Assembly: GCA_030448185.1 (NCBI GenBank) | Contig: JAUJNL010000095.1 | Coordinates: 1-32,265 of the forward strand | Direction: 5' to 3' | From: Cytophagales bacterium | Lineage (GTDB): Bacteria > Bacteroidota > Bacteroidia > Cytophagales > 172606-1 | Length of the DNA stretch: 32,265 nt | Part shown: positions 9,139 through 19,316 of the stretch, in pieces | Numbering within the stretch: the stretch's first letter is position 1 | Layout of the letters: every line of letters begins with the position of its first letter | Program-made: the position numbers and the translations under genes | The notes under the pieces: generated by a model | What the model was told of the DNA's origin: nothing | Seen by the model: only the letters and a program-made list of their open reading frames with translations | Database searches by the model: none

Positions 9139-9661
9139 TGACTATTGGCGAGATTATAAAACAGTTGTCTTCCTCAGCTTTAATACAGTGTAAATTAAAT
9201 AGGTTTAGATTTTGTTTAGAATAAAACAAGTCTGATAAAAGCGATAACTCAAACAACGTCATTGCGAGGCCCGAAGCAACTATTACCTTTGGTGAGAACC
9301 CGAAGGTAATAGTTGCTTCGTGCCTCGCAATGACGGTCTTATAGATAAGAGAAAAAGACCAACTTCCTTTTTCTAAACTTATTTAGTTTACAGTGTACTT
9401 AATAACAATTCCGAAGTCACTCACTTTATAGCTGGAAGCATACTGGCTGGCGTTTGTATGGCAGTTAGAAACGAACCACTGGTTTCGTCTTAATAGCAGC
9501 GGAGTAGTAATAAAGATGGTTTTATTCCGTAATCAGTGCTGCCGTCTAACAAAGAGTTTGCTGCTTATCACCCTTTATGTAAAGTTTGAAAACGACGCAA
9601 AACGCGGCGACTAAAACTTAAAAACCGAAACGGTTACTTCCGCTGTTACCAAAACCAGGGC
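9139..9661. other. Intergenic region, no gene found
   Basis: Between the amine oxidase stop and the convergent Hint-protein stop there are 523 bases with many stops in all frames. The only structure I see is the long palindrome at 9257-9335. The rest (about 9340-9661) holds nothing I can support. Confidence 0.6.
9257..9335. repeat. Long extragenic palindrome with near-perfect 32-33-bp arms
   Basis: The left arm 9257-9288 begins CGTCATTGCGAGGC and ends in CTATTACCTT. The right arm 9303-9335 is its reverse complement except for one unpaired or mismatched position (CCGAAGC against GCTTCGT). The loop is about 14 bases. The outer sequence CGTCATTGCGAGG...CCTCGCAATGACG resembles a widespread family of dispersed palindromes in Bacteroidota and other bacteria, as far as I recall. 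It sits between two convergent genes, where it could terminate transcription from either side. Confidence 0.85.
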
Positions 9662-10699
9662 TTACTTATCCAGCACTACCGCCTGATTGACTACGTAGTT
9701 TTGTTTTTTCGTGACCAGATTATAAACCTTAGATACCTTTTTCTGTCCTTTCGCTACTTTCTGCACGGTATATTCCACAAATTCTCCCGCAGCATTGTCG
9801 TAGCAGAAGAGCTTTTCGCCTTCCCGGATCTTGCCCACTTCTTTGCGGCCTTCTTTAGTAAGTACCGGATGGTTGTCGGTGGCTTCCAGGTAGGTAGTTG
9901 ATTGAATGATACCACGGAAAATAGAAGCCGTTAGGATTTCTTCGCGGATCAGGGTAAGGGTGGTAATGGCGTAGTCTTTGTTTTCGTGAACCTCAACCGT
10001 CAGTACCTGGGTAGCTTCCAGCTTGGGGTGAGCCGTGTTATAGGAGGCTACCTGATCACCCGCTTTTACTTCGGAAATTTTCCGTTCACTGCCGTCGGCC
10101 ATGGTGACCAGGGCATCGGCCGGGAAGCAAACATCATAGTCCGTTTTGGCGCCGGCAGCCGTGGTACTCTGGGCTCCACCGCCACTGAAGAGGCTGCTCA
10201 TTTCACGGGACAACACATAAGAGAAAGTAGAGAGCAACCCTGCTTCCTTAGCGCCGTTTTCCTTCAGGTCATCAATATAGGCCGCCCACACCGCTTTATC
10301 TGCCAGGGCATTGGGTACGCAAATATTAATCACTTTACCATTAGACGGAGTGGTATACATGGCCACCAAGCCTAATGAAGATTTAGTTTTATTGTCGAGC
10401 AGCCGGTACAGGTAGATGCGCCGCTCGATGCCATCACTGTACTTGAATACGTAAGGCGGCTTCATTTCGTAACGGTCCAGCACGTAGGTGTTCTCTACCT
10501 TGACGTACGTGTCCTGCTCCGGGTTTTCAATCCGGAAGGTTTTGGTTTTGGTATACTCATCCAGGGTAAGAGCCCGGTCTTTGCTTTGTGCCATAGCCGC
10601 TAGACAAACTAAAAACAGACAAAGGTGCATAATGCCTTTTGCCATCCAGCCGGCTAAAACGGTATACCTGTTTGGGGTAAGAGTGAAGTTAATTTTCAT
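9662..10699 (-). CDS. Secreted protein with C-terminal Hint (hedgehog/intein-type) domain
   Basis: A 345-aa protein from the ATG at 10699. The open frame continues upstream to a TTG at 10777, but the ATG directly precedes the signal sequence. Residues about 20-38 form a signal peptide ending AAMAQ. Residues 40-185 are a novel-looking N-terminal domain with many Tyr/Asp. From residue 191 a Hint domain begins: CFPADALVTMADGSERKISE (Cys191 as the first-residue nucleophile), then a block-B-like TDNHPVL with His277, and a C-terminal strand pair YNLVTKKQNYVVNQAVVLDK. There is no extein beyond it, so this is not a splicing intein. Hint domains of this layout autocleave or anchor proteins, or form part of secreted polymorphic-toxin-like proteins, but no toxin domain follows. 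Both neighbours are separated by long non-coding stretches, so context gives no further clue. Confidence 0.82.
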   Translation of the reverse strand: MKINFTLTPNRYTVLAGWMAKGIMHLCLFLVCLAAMAQSKDRALTLDEYTKTKTFRIENPEQDTYVKVENTYVLDRYEMKPPYVFKYSDGIERRIYLYRLLDNKTKSSLGLVAMYTTPSNGKVINICVPNALADKAVWAAYIDDLKENGAKEAGLLSTFSYVLSREMSSLFSGGGAQSTTAAGAKTDYDVCFPADALVTMADGSERKISEVKAGDQVASYNTAHPKLEATQVLTVEVHENKDYAITTLTLIREEILTASIFRGIIQSTTYLEATDNHPVLTKEGRKEVGKIREGEKLFCYDNAAGEFVEYTVQKVAKGQKKVSKVYNLVTKKQNYVVNQAVVLDK

Positions 10700-11184
10700 A
10701 TGGTTTGCGTTTGAGTAGGAATTAAGGAAAAGCAGATGAATACAGCTATAAATATCTGCATTTCCGATTATTATCAAAATTATATTTTAAAAATAAGACA
10801 AATTCAAAATATAATTTTATAAAAAATTCAAATTATACAACAAACGTTTTCCGTCTGAAACGGTACGCCTTTTAGCCAAAGGGTCTTGAAAAGGAAGAGT
10901 GATTATGGACCGAAAAGGAAGGTTTTCGGGAGAAAGGGAACCAACTTATGTAGGGAGAAGTCCTATTAGGGCAGTTCCCGAGGAAGAGGGCAGGTTACCT
11001 ATCAGCGTAGTCAGGATGCGAATCGGATGGGCAGAGGGGATTACCGCCAAAGAGACTTCAGCCTATTCCAGTTGGTTTCAAACTGGTGCGTGGCATCCCG
11101 GCATCAATAATTGCAATCAAACCGAGGGAAAAAACAGGAGAAACAATGGTAATCTTTAGTACAGGCTGACGGTGAATAGCCACT
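10700..11184. other. Intergenic region, no supported gene
   Basis: Positions 10770-10860 are very AT-rich and probably hold the promoter of the Hint-protein gene. From 10905 to about 11159 there is one open plus-strand frame of roughly 85 codons. Its predicted product is rich in Arg, Gly and Glu, has no recognisable domain and has no obvious ribosome site, so I do not call it a gene. No repeats of note. Confidence 0.5.
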
Positions 11185-12510
11185 TTAGGTTAGTTCACTA
11201 ATCGCCACTACTCTAGACTTTCGGGTAAGCAGATGGATAATAATCCAGGCTACCAGATAGGTAAAGCCGCATATGGTAAATAATACATTATAGCCGCCGG
11301 ATAAATTTCCCGCCGCTTTATAGTTGTCGAGTAACCAGCCAACCAGTATTGGAAACAGAATACCACCTACTGCCCCGGCCATACCGCCAATCCCTACGAC
11401 GGAACTTACCGCCTGCTTAGGAAACAAGTCAGAAGCCAGGGTAAACACGTTGGTGGCCCAGGCTTGGTGCACCGCAACCGCCAGACTGATCAATCCGACG
11501 GCCACCCATAGACTGGTAGCAAATTGGACAAGAATGATGGATACTTCCAGCACGGCAAAGATTATAAGCGCCGTTTTCCGGGCTTTCAACGAGGGCCAGC
11601 CCATACTAATGAACCAGGAGGAAAAATAGCAGCCTCCGCAACTCACCACAGTGGGTGGCTGCATAAATAATCATCAAGGGAGGCTTGGTTTTGTAAGATC
11701 GAGGCTAAACGTGGAGAAAAGTAAGAAGGCAGCCAGAATAAAAAAACCAGAATATGGGGTCAATTAGGCCCTTGCCCGTGATGAGGGCCCACGTCTGGGG
11801 AACCGTAAAGAGTGTATACCAGTTGAGCTTGGTGGCTGCGGCCTCCGGCGTCTGGACTTCCTGTCCACTGGTAATGAATTCATACTCTGGGAGGTTAATC
11901 GTTTCTGCCAGGGAAGAATATCATAGAATATCCACCAGAGTACCAGCCAGCCGAAGCCTAGGGCACCCGTGATCCAGAACACCCCCTGCCAGCCGTAAGC
12001 GCTTAAGATCAAGGGTACGATCAGCAGGGCCAGTACTACCCCCAGACTGGCTCCGGCATTGAAGATGCCCGTAGCCACGGCCCGCTCTTTCTGGGGAAAC
12101 CATTCGGCTACGGTTTTTACAGCAGCAGGGAAATTTCCGGCTTCCCCCAACCCTAACACAAACCGGGCTACCCCAAAACCAAAAGCACCATGGGCCAGGG
12201 CATGAAACATTCCGGCCAGGCTCCAGACTACCACCGTGATGGCGTACCCCAGTTTAGTGCCGGTTTTATCAATAAACCGGCCCACCAGTAACAGTCCGGC
12301 GGCATAGGCCGCCGTAAAAACCATGATAATGCGGGAAAAGTCCGTTTCGGTCCAGTTAAATTCTTTTTCCAGCATAGGCTTCAACAGACCAATGATCTGC
12401 CGGTCGAGGTAGTTGATGATCGTAGCAAACAGCAGCAGCGCCACGATCAGCCAGCGGTAATTCTTGATTTTGGTTCCGGAAGTTACATTTTCTTTTCTGG
12501 TGGTGAACAT
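11185..12510 (-). pseudogene. MFS transporter, anion:cation symporter (hexuronate/galactonate) type, frameshifted
   Basis: It would encode an inner-membrane, 12-helix major facilitator of about 430 aa. The N-terminal half reads cleanly from ATG 12510, with INYLDRQIIGLLKPMLEKEF at about 33-52 (the NYLDR motif of the ACS/ExuT-DgoT family), GRFIDKTGTK in loop 2-3, and ARFVLGLGEAGNFPAAVKTV with the GEAGNFP signature of sugar-acid symporters. Around 11915 the frame slips, but EYEFITSGQEVQTPEAAA and LFTVPQTWALITGKGLIDP continue in another frame. Further slips occur between about 11650 and 11760. The last five or so helices read again from 11664 (YFSSWFISMGWPSLKARKTA to the C-terminus). At least three indels, no gross deletion. 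It is divergent from the first enolase-superfamily gene, which supports sugar-acid import, but family members also carry other organic anions. Confidence 0.88.
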
Positions 12511-12667
12511 AGGTTGGGCGGGGTGTAATACCTAAACGTCAAAAATTTAACAGTTAAATGCAAAATCTACCCTAAGAAAATTGACTAATTAAATTATTTT
12601 TTTATTTAATTGCATTAACTAGTGAAACTTTCTCCTCTCGTCCTCCCCAATCGTCAACCTCATTCCC
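12511..12667. promoter_or_regulatory. Divergent control region with two palindromes
   Basis: This 157-bp gap separates the divergent MFS and enolase-superfamily genes, so both promoters should lie here. It contains ATTTAAC-A-GTTAAAT at 12545-12559, a perfect 15-bp dyad, and AATTAAAT at 12587-12594 mirrored by ATTTAATT at 12604-12611. The first has the size and symmetry of an operator for a dimeric regulator. No clear TAnnTTTG box is visible, so the exact start sites cannot be given. Confidence 0.45.
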
Positions 12668-13896
12668 ATGCAAAGAAGAGATTTTCTTAAAACAGCCGTT
12701 TTAGGATCAGCAGCCCTCTGGTCAGGTGTTGGTCTTCCGAAGCTGCGGCGGCTTCAAACTGAAGATTACCAAGATACGGTATTACGGTGCCCCCGGGTAC
12801 ACCAAACCTCTCTTTAACCAGGCCCGCGGGATTGTGGAAATTGAAACGGACGGCGGAATTATTGGTATTGAGAGGGAGGTTCTAAAGACATGATCGAACA
12901 ATGCGCCCAGATGATGATCGGCGAAGACCCTTCCGGATTGAGCATATCTGGCAGAATCTATACCGCGGGATGTTTTACCGCCCGGCCGCGAAAAACTGCA
13001 CGCCGTAGGTGCTGAAATGGCGCTCTGGGATATTAAGGGCAAGGCATTAAATGTACAGATGTATGAACTGCTCTGGTGGCGCTACCGGGATTACGTGGAA
13101 TGTTACGCCACCGGATTTCGGGCCTCCAAGGCAAAAACCGAAGAAGAAAGAGCCAGAGATTGTATTGCCGCCGGATTACGGGCTTACCGCATTGCCAACG
13201 GGAGTAGCGGAGAGGAGCCTTTGGATTTTTACGACAATGCCAAAAAGACCATTGATTTTGTAAAAGAATCGATGCTGCTGTAGGAGGAGGCAGCAAGTGG
13301 GCCATTGATTTACACACCGCTTTGATACCACCGAAGGCGTAAAAATCTGCAAGGCCTTGAAGCACTGGAGCCCTATTTTATTGAAGACATTATCCGGTCT
13401 GAGAATCAGGAAGTGTATACTACGGTACGGCAGATGACCACGGTACCCCATTGCCGTAGGCGAACAGTTTGGGGACCGCTGGGACATTAACAACTTTATC
13501 GAGAAGCGGCTGATTGACTATACCCGGGTGACGCTGCCCAATACTGGCGGCATCTCCGAATTTAAAAAATAGCCTCCATGTGCGAGACGCATTACATCGG
13601 CATGATTCCGCATTTTACGGGGCCTTTGAGTGTGGCTGCCCTGGTGCATACGTTAGGCTCCAGCAGTCCCTCTCCGCTGTATGATTGAGCTGGCCGGGGG
13701 AGAACCCGAAAAACCCGCTTATTTTAATGAAGACTACCTGAATTTTAAGAACGGCAAACTGTATCTCAATCCTAATCCGGGGCTGGGGATAAAGTTTGAT
13801 CCCAAGAAAGCCACCTTTATCATGGAAGTGACGGCAAACACCAAGTATCCGCACCCCGTTCTCAAAAGCCCCGACGGGTCTATTCACAACTGGTAA
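12668..13896 (+). pseudogene. Tat-exported enolase-superfamily enzyme (mandelate racemase/MLE type), heavily frameshifted
   Basis: An intact version would be about 410 aa. It begins MQRRDFLKTAVLGSAALWSG, a clear twin-arginine signal. It then continues across several frames with KITKIRYYGAPGYTKPLFNQ, GIVEIETDGGIIGI, MIEQCAQMMIGEDP and RIEHIWQNLYRGMFYRP, and one longer clean piece from 13017 (MALWDIKGKALNVQMYELL). Later parts include YFIEDIIRSENQEVY, TTVPIAVGEQFGDRWDINNF and ETHYIGMIPHFTGPL, and the C-terminus from 13681 (IELAGGEPEKPAYFNEDYL to SIHNW). IED and VGEQF carry the second and third metal-binding acids of the superfamily. I estimate eight or more small indels in 1.2 kb with hardly any apparent amino-acid decay between them. 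By context it was a sugar-acid dehydratase or epimerase working next to the ManD-like enzyme at 19317. Confidence 0.85.
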
Positions 13897-14362
13897 TCTT
13901 TAACCTGTCGGCCGGTTACACTCCGTTACATCGGCGTGTATCCTATCGGTGCCCTTGGATTAGATAACTTTCACAACCATTTGGCCATTTTGGTTCAAGG
14001 TCAAGCAGGTATTGTTACTTTCTATTGTCGGCAAAGTGCGATTCTAAATGGCTTGGCAGTGATAGCTACCTTTGGGTGAACCAGTTTTCCGTGCAGTTTC
14101 ATCTGTATCGCTCAAAGCTTCCACACATTGATATAAAAAGGAATAAGACCGGTTAACAAGCAAAAAATAATAATTTTTCTTTGAAAAGTAAAATTATTTA
14201 TTTAAAGTAGATCGTTCTTCTTGCCGGATAGGCTGTCTGCTACTGGCGCCCCAAGGAATCATTCAAGCGACTCATTAAGCCTGTTGGCCAGACAGCCCAT
14301 TACCGGATTGCCCCTTCCGTCTATTGCCATTTTACGTTCAGCTATTCTTATAGAGCAAATCA
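13897..14362. other. Intergenic region upstream of the second susC
   Basis: No gene supported. Near the downstream end ATAATTTT at 14170-14177 is mirrored by AAAATTAT at 14190-14197, in an AT-rich stretch (14158-14215) that is the likely promoter region of the SusC gene. The rest shows nothing I can name. Confidence 0.45.
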
Positions 14363-17300
14363 TTGAAACTTACACATATAAACCTAAATCTGCGAGTATC
14401 TTATACCCACGTGCATTACGTTCCCATAGTGATCATCCGGACGGTGCTATTGCTGCTGGCAGGTTGCCTGCCTTGCGGGGAATGGCGCAAGAATTAGCTC
14501 AATTGAAACCTCACTTTCCGGAAATTACCGCCGGCAGTGTGGAAATAGCCGTTAGCGGACAGGTAACGGATGCCCAAAGTAAAGAGCCCATGCCCGGCGT
14601 AAACGTGCTGGTGAAAGGGACTACTGTTGGGGCAGTGACCAATACCGAAGGCCGTTATGCAATTACGGCTCCGGACCCTAATGGAACCCTGGTATTTTCT
14701 AACGTAGGATTTACCAGCCAGGAAGTGCCGATCAATAACCGCAGTGTCATTAATGTAGCCATGGCCGCTGATGTCAAGGCATTGAGTGAAGTGGTGGTAA
14801 CCGCGCTGGGTATCAAAAGAGAAGCTAAAAACTGGGGTATGCCATTGCTACAGTCAATGCGGAACAAATCAATGTAAACCGTACGCCCAACGTGATGAGT
14901 TCCCTGCAGGGTAAAATGGCAGGAGTAAACATTTCAACCATGGCCACAGGTCCGGCAGGCACCAGCAAGATCCGCATCCGGGGCCAGTCTTCTTTCGCGG
15001 GGCAGAATAATCCGCTGATCGTCATTAACGGCGTGCCGGTGGACAACTCAACCAGTGCCTTGGGCGGCAACTTCAGTAACCGGGCCGCCAACAGCTCCGA
15101 TGGCGGCGATGGGCTGAGCAGCATTAACCCTGATGATATAGAGTCGATGACGGTGCTGAAAGGTGCTACTGCCGCCGCCCTGTATGGTTCCAGGGCTAAA
15201 GATGGTGTGGTTATGATCACGACCAAAAACCGGGGCTCGGGCAAAGGATTGGGCCTGGAGTACAACGCGAACTACACTACCGATACGCCGCTGGATTTTA
15301 CGGATTTCCAGTACGAATACGGACAAGGAGAAGGCGGTGTGCGGCCAACAGCTCCGAATCCGACCTCCGGCGTGTGGAGCTTCGGCGAAAAGTTCGAACC
15401 GGGCATGACCCAGATTTTATTTGACGGCGAAGAGTGGCCTTATCAACCCGTCCGTAACCGCGTGCGGAAATTCTATAATGTGGGCACCAATTTCACCAAT
15501 ACCGTTACGGTTTCCAATAACAGCGAAAATGGCGGGTTCAGCCTCTCCTTTGCCAATACGGACAACAAAAGCATTGTGCCTAATTCAAAATTCAACCGGA
15601 AAACGGTTAACCTCGGGTTCACCCAGACCATTGCCGGTAAACTGACCGCTATGGGTAATATCAATTACTCCAACGAGAAGAACCGCAACCCGCCACAACT
15701 TAATACCCAGGATTTTGCTACCCCAACCGTAGTGTTTACGCTGGCTAACTCTATGCCGTTTGAAGCACTGAAGCAAAATCAGACCCTTCCGAATGGCGAT
15801 GAATTTGTGTTCTCCCGTTTTCTGGTGCGTAATAATCCCTATTACTCGGTTAACAATCACTTTGAGAACATCAAGCGGGACCGGCTTTTCGGAAATATTG
15901 CCCTGAAGTACCAGTTTACCAAGTGGTTGTATTTGCAGGGACGCATTGCCCAGGACTTTTACGCCCGGAATCAGGACTATAACATCCCGAATGGCTATGC
16001 CCCGATTGCCCGGGCTCCTTTAGGGTTTGTCAACGGTTCCTATACGCAGGACGTACGGCAGTTCCGCGAAATAAACAATGACTTTATTCTCGGTGCCAAT
16101 CAGACCTTCGGCAACTTTGGCGTAGATGTGACCTTAGGGGGCAATCAGCGATACGTGCGGATGGAGTATAACAGCGTCACGGTGCAGGACTTTGTTCAGC
16201 CCAGACTGTACACGGTGATGAATGGACGGGTAAAAAATCCCTTCTATAGCTTGTCGGAACGGAAAGTAAACTCGCTGTATGGCGCGGCGGAATTCTCTTT
16301 TAAGGAATACATCTATTTGAACCTTACGGCCCGTAACGACTGGTTTTCGACGTTAGCCCCCGCCAACCGGAGCATTTTGTATCCTTCCGTTACGGCTAGT
16401 TTTGTGTTCTCTCAGGCCTTTGCCAACCTGCCCACCTGGCTTTCGTTTGGCAAACTCAGAGCGGCGTATGCCCAGGTAGGCGACGATAACGTGGCCCCTT
16501 ATTCCAATGTGTTGTACTACAGTGTCAATAATAACCTGTTCCCGAACCCTCAGGGCCAACCGGTGTCCGTGGGCGGCATTAATGCTTCCTCCATACCTAA
16601 CCGCAATCTGCGTCCCTTACGGGTTTCGGAAGCCGAGGCGGGTATCGAACTCAAATTCCTGAATGACGCCTTGGGATTGGATCTGACTTATTACCGTAAA
16701 ATCACGGAAGACCAGATATTGGCAGCTCAGGTTTCAGATGCCTCTTCCTTTACCAGCCGACTGATCAATGTGGGGCGTAGCATGAACAAAGGCCTGGAAA
16801 TGCTCTTAACGGCCTCCCCCATCAAGACCAATTCTTTCCGGTGGGACGTAAGCGTGAATGCGTCCTATAATACTTCAAGAGTATTGAAACTGGGCTTGAC
16901 GGAACGGGATACCATGATTACCGTAGGCGGTGGAGGGGGTAGTACGCTGAGACAAGTGGTGGGCAAACCTATCGGCCAACTCTTTATTTTTGGGTATCTG
17001 AGAGACAAGCAAGGCCGGCAAGTATTTGACAAAAACAGCGGAAGACCCTTGCGTGACCCTACCCCAATCAATGTAGGCAGCGCCCTGCCCAGGTATTTTG
17101 GCGGCATCTCCAATACGTTCACGTACAAAGGAATTATCCTGTCCACCTTAATTGATTTCAAGTTAGGCCACAAAATGATTGCGGGCTCTAATATGAATTA
17201 CCTGCGTCATGGCCTGCATAAACGAACTCTGGTGGGCCGGGCCGAAGGCTACGTGGTCGGAGATGGAGTGAACCCCGATGGCGAAATCAACACGACCCGG

Positions 17301-17615
17301 TCTCCGGTTCAGCCGTTTTATGAAACCCCCAATGTGCTGGGCATCTACGAAGATTTCGTGTTCAATGCCGGCTTTTGGAAGTTACGCCAGATCACACTTG
17401 GCTATGACTTTACCCGGCTGTTGCCCCAAAATTTCTTTATAAAAGGCGTAAAACTGAGCGCAGTAGCCAACAACGTGGCCGTATTGAAAAAATGGACCGA
17501 AAACATGGACCCGGAACAGGTGAATAATGCATCTGATAATGCCACTGGACTGGACTTCTGGCCGAGTTTGCCTCCCACCCGGAGTATCGGGTTTAACCTG
17601 AATGTTAGGTTTTAA
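14363..17615 (+). pseudogene. SusC/RagA-type TonB-linked outer-membrane transporter, two frameshifts near the N-terminus
   Basis: About 1,080 aa if repaired. A TTG-started frame at about 14363 gives KLTHINLNLRVSYT and a hydrophobic stretch VPIVIIRTVLLLLAG that looks like the signal peptide. It must shift near 14475 into the frame reading GMAQELAQLKPHFPE. Then come a carboxypeptidase-regulatory-like domain (VSGQVTDAQSKEPMPGVNV) and VVVTALGIKREAK. At 14827-14831 a run of five A should be six: adding one A restores KKLGYAIATVNAEQINVNRT and joins the 907-codon frame from 14892. That frame holds the plug (INGVPVDNS, MTVLKGATAAALYGSRAKDG) and the full barrel to the last strand RSIGFNLNVRF. The SusD partner starts 45 bp downstream. 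The true start codon is uncertain, since no ATG fits the signal peptide. The transporter may be functional if the two slips are consensus errors. Confidence 0.9.
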
Positions 17616-17660
17616 GCCATCAGCCTTTTTATTATAAATTTTCACCGATCTCTTATTCCC

Positions 17661-19199
17661 ATGAAGATTATAAAAATCTATCTAACAGGATTGCTTACTA
17701 CCCTCGGTTTGCTTTCCGGCTGTGATAAAGGATTTGACGAGCTCAACATTAACAAAGTCGATCCGACTACACTGGCCCCCTCCTTTCAGTTAAATAAGGC
17801 CATTACGGATGCTACCTATCTGGATGGCTTTGGCACCTTGCAGCACCTGACCTATGAGTTCGGGATCGTACAACAAATCATTACCCCCTACGGCAGCTCA
17901 CTAGCCGGAGCTAATTATAATCAGAACAATGTATCCAACACCCCTAACGTCTGGCAGAATTATTACCGGAACGTAGTAAAACAAGTGGGGGACGTAGTGG
18001 AAAGGACCCAAAACGATGCAGAGCGCAGCAATTTGTATCATAGTGCCAGAATCTGGAAAGCGTATACCTTTATGATCTTAACCGACACCTACGGGGACAT
18101 CCCTTATTTTGAAGGCGGCAAAGGGTATATATCTGATATTATCCAACCAAAGTATGATCCGCAGGAGGTCATTTATAAGGATATATTAAAAGAACTGGAC
18201 GAAGCCTCGGCCGCTTTAGATGCCTCTAAGCCCACAGAACCCACCGAAATACTGTACGGAGGCGATATCACCAAGTGGAAACGCTTTGGCTATTCGCTGA
18301 TGCTCAGGGCTGCCATGCGGCTAACCAAAGTAGAGCCGAATACTGCTCAAACGTATGTAGCCAAAGCGGTAGCCGGAGGCTTGATGCAGTCCAACGCCGA
18401 CAATGCCACCATGAGACATACGGCCCTGTACAACAATTATATAGCCCAGCATTTAGCAGCCCGCGAAAAAACCAATTTCTACCTGGCAGCGCCTTTCGTG
18501 AATTATCTGAAAACCAATAATGACCCCCGTTTGGGCGTGATTGCCATCCGATACGTAGGAGCAAAAGGCGGCCCGGAACAGGTAGCTTCCCGGGCATCTA
18601 CCGACCCTGCCGTACAAGTGGGTATGCCGATAGGCTATGATAATATTACCATCAACACGGTGTTGGGGCAACACGGAGTAGCCAGCCTCTGGGATTTTTC
18701 ACAGGTGAATTTAAATACAGTACTCAAGATTGATGCCCCCGAATTTTTTGTGACCTATGCGCAAACGCAGTTACTGCTGGCCGAAGCCGTGCAGCGAGGC
18801 TGGGCTCCTGGTGATGCTGCAGCGCTTTTTGCCAGTGGTGTCCGGGCGCATATGGAGCAGATGGCCTTATACGATCCCAAAGCAGCCATCCCTGAAAGTG
18901 CAATACAAACGTATCTGCAGGCGCATCCATTTGACAGAAGTAAAGCATTGGAGCAAATCAATACGCAATATTGGGTGGCCTCTTTCCTGAACGGTCCCGA
19001 GTTATTTGCCAATTTCCGCAGAAGCGGATACCCTACCTTATCCAAGAACCCTTATCCTGCTTCCGAAATCAAAGGCGATTTTATCCGCCGTATGCCTTAC
19101 CCTGACAGTGAAACCATCGTAAATCAGGCCAATGTAAGCGAAGCCATAAGCCGTCAGGGGCCTAATACTTTGGATACCCGCGTCTGGTGGGATAAGTAA
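17661..19199 (+). CDS. SusD/RagB-family outer-membrane lipoprotein (SusD-like_2 type)
   Basis: A 512-aa lipoprotein, the substrate-binding lid of the SusC just upstream. The lipobox LLSGC lies at about residues 17-21, followed by DKGFDELNINKVDPTTL, the characteristic N-terminal block. The core has ARIWKAYTFMILTDTYGDIPYFEG at about 130-153 and GGDITKWKRFGYSLMLRAAMRL at about 197-218. The C-terminal region has NGPELFANFRRSGYPTL, RRMPYPDSE and a final WW pair (DTRVWWDK). Same subgroup as the SusD at 1899 but clearly divergent in sequence, so the two systems probably bind different ligands. The frame is intact, and the 45-bp gap to SusC is normal. The sugar-acid enzymes around it point to a carbohydrate-derived ligand (inference). 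Confidence 0.92.
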   Translation: MKIIKIYLTGLLTTLGLLSGCDKGFDELNINKVDPTTLAPSFQLNKAITDATYLDGFGTLQHLTYEFGIVQQIITPYGSSLAGANYNQNNVSNTPNVWQNYYRNVVKQVGDVVERTQNDAERSNLYHSARIWKAYTFMILTDTYGDIPYFEGGKGYISDIIQPKYDPQEVIYKDILKELDEASAALDASKPTEPTEILYGGDITKWKRFGYSLMLRAAMRLTKVEPNTAQTYVAKAVAGGLMQSNADNATMRHTALYNNYIAQHLAAREKTNFYLAAPFVNYLKTNNDPRLGVIAIRYVGAKGGPEQVASRASTDPAVQVGMPIGYDNITINTVLGQHGVASLWDFSQVNLNTVLKIDAPEFFVTYAQTQLLLAEAVQRGWAPGDAAALFASGVRAHMEQMALYDPKAAIPESAIQTYLQAHPFDRSKALEQINTQYWVASFLNGPELFANFRRSGYPTLSKNPYPASEIKGDFIRRMPYPDSETIVNQANVSEAISRQGPNTLDTRVWWDK

Positions 19200-19316
19200 G
19201 CTCACTTAAGTAGCTATTAGCTTTTGGCTATTAGTAGCCAACGAATCAGCTATTTATGACAAAAGCAGTTTAAACTAATTTTGATCGCGTAATTAAATTC
19301 TGATAATTAACACTTT

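Noticed and set aside
10905..11159. Plus-strand frame of about 85 codons between the Hint and MFS genes
   Set aside because: Arg/Gly-rich translation without any family resemblance; no promoter or start context; likely chance.
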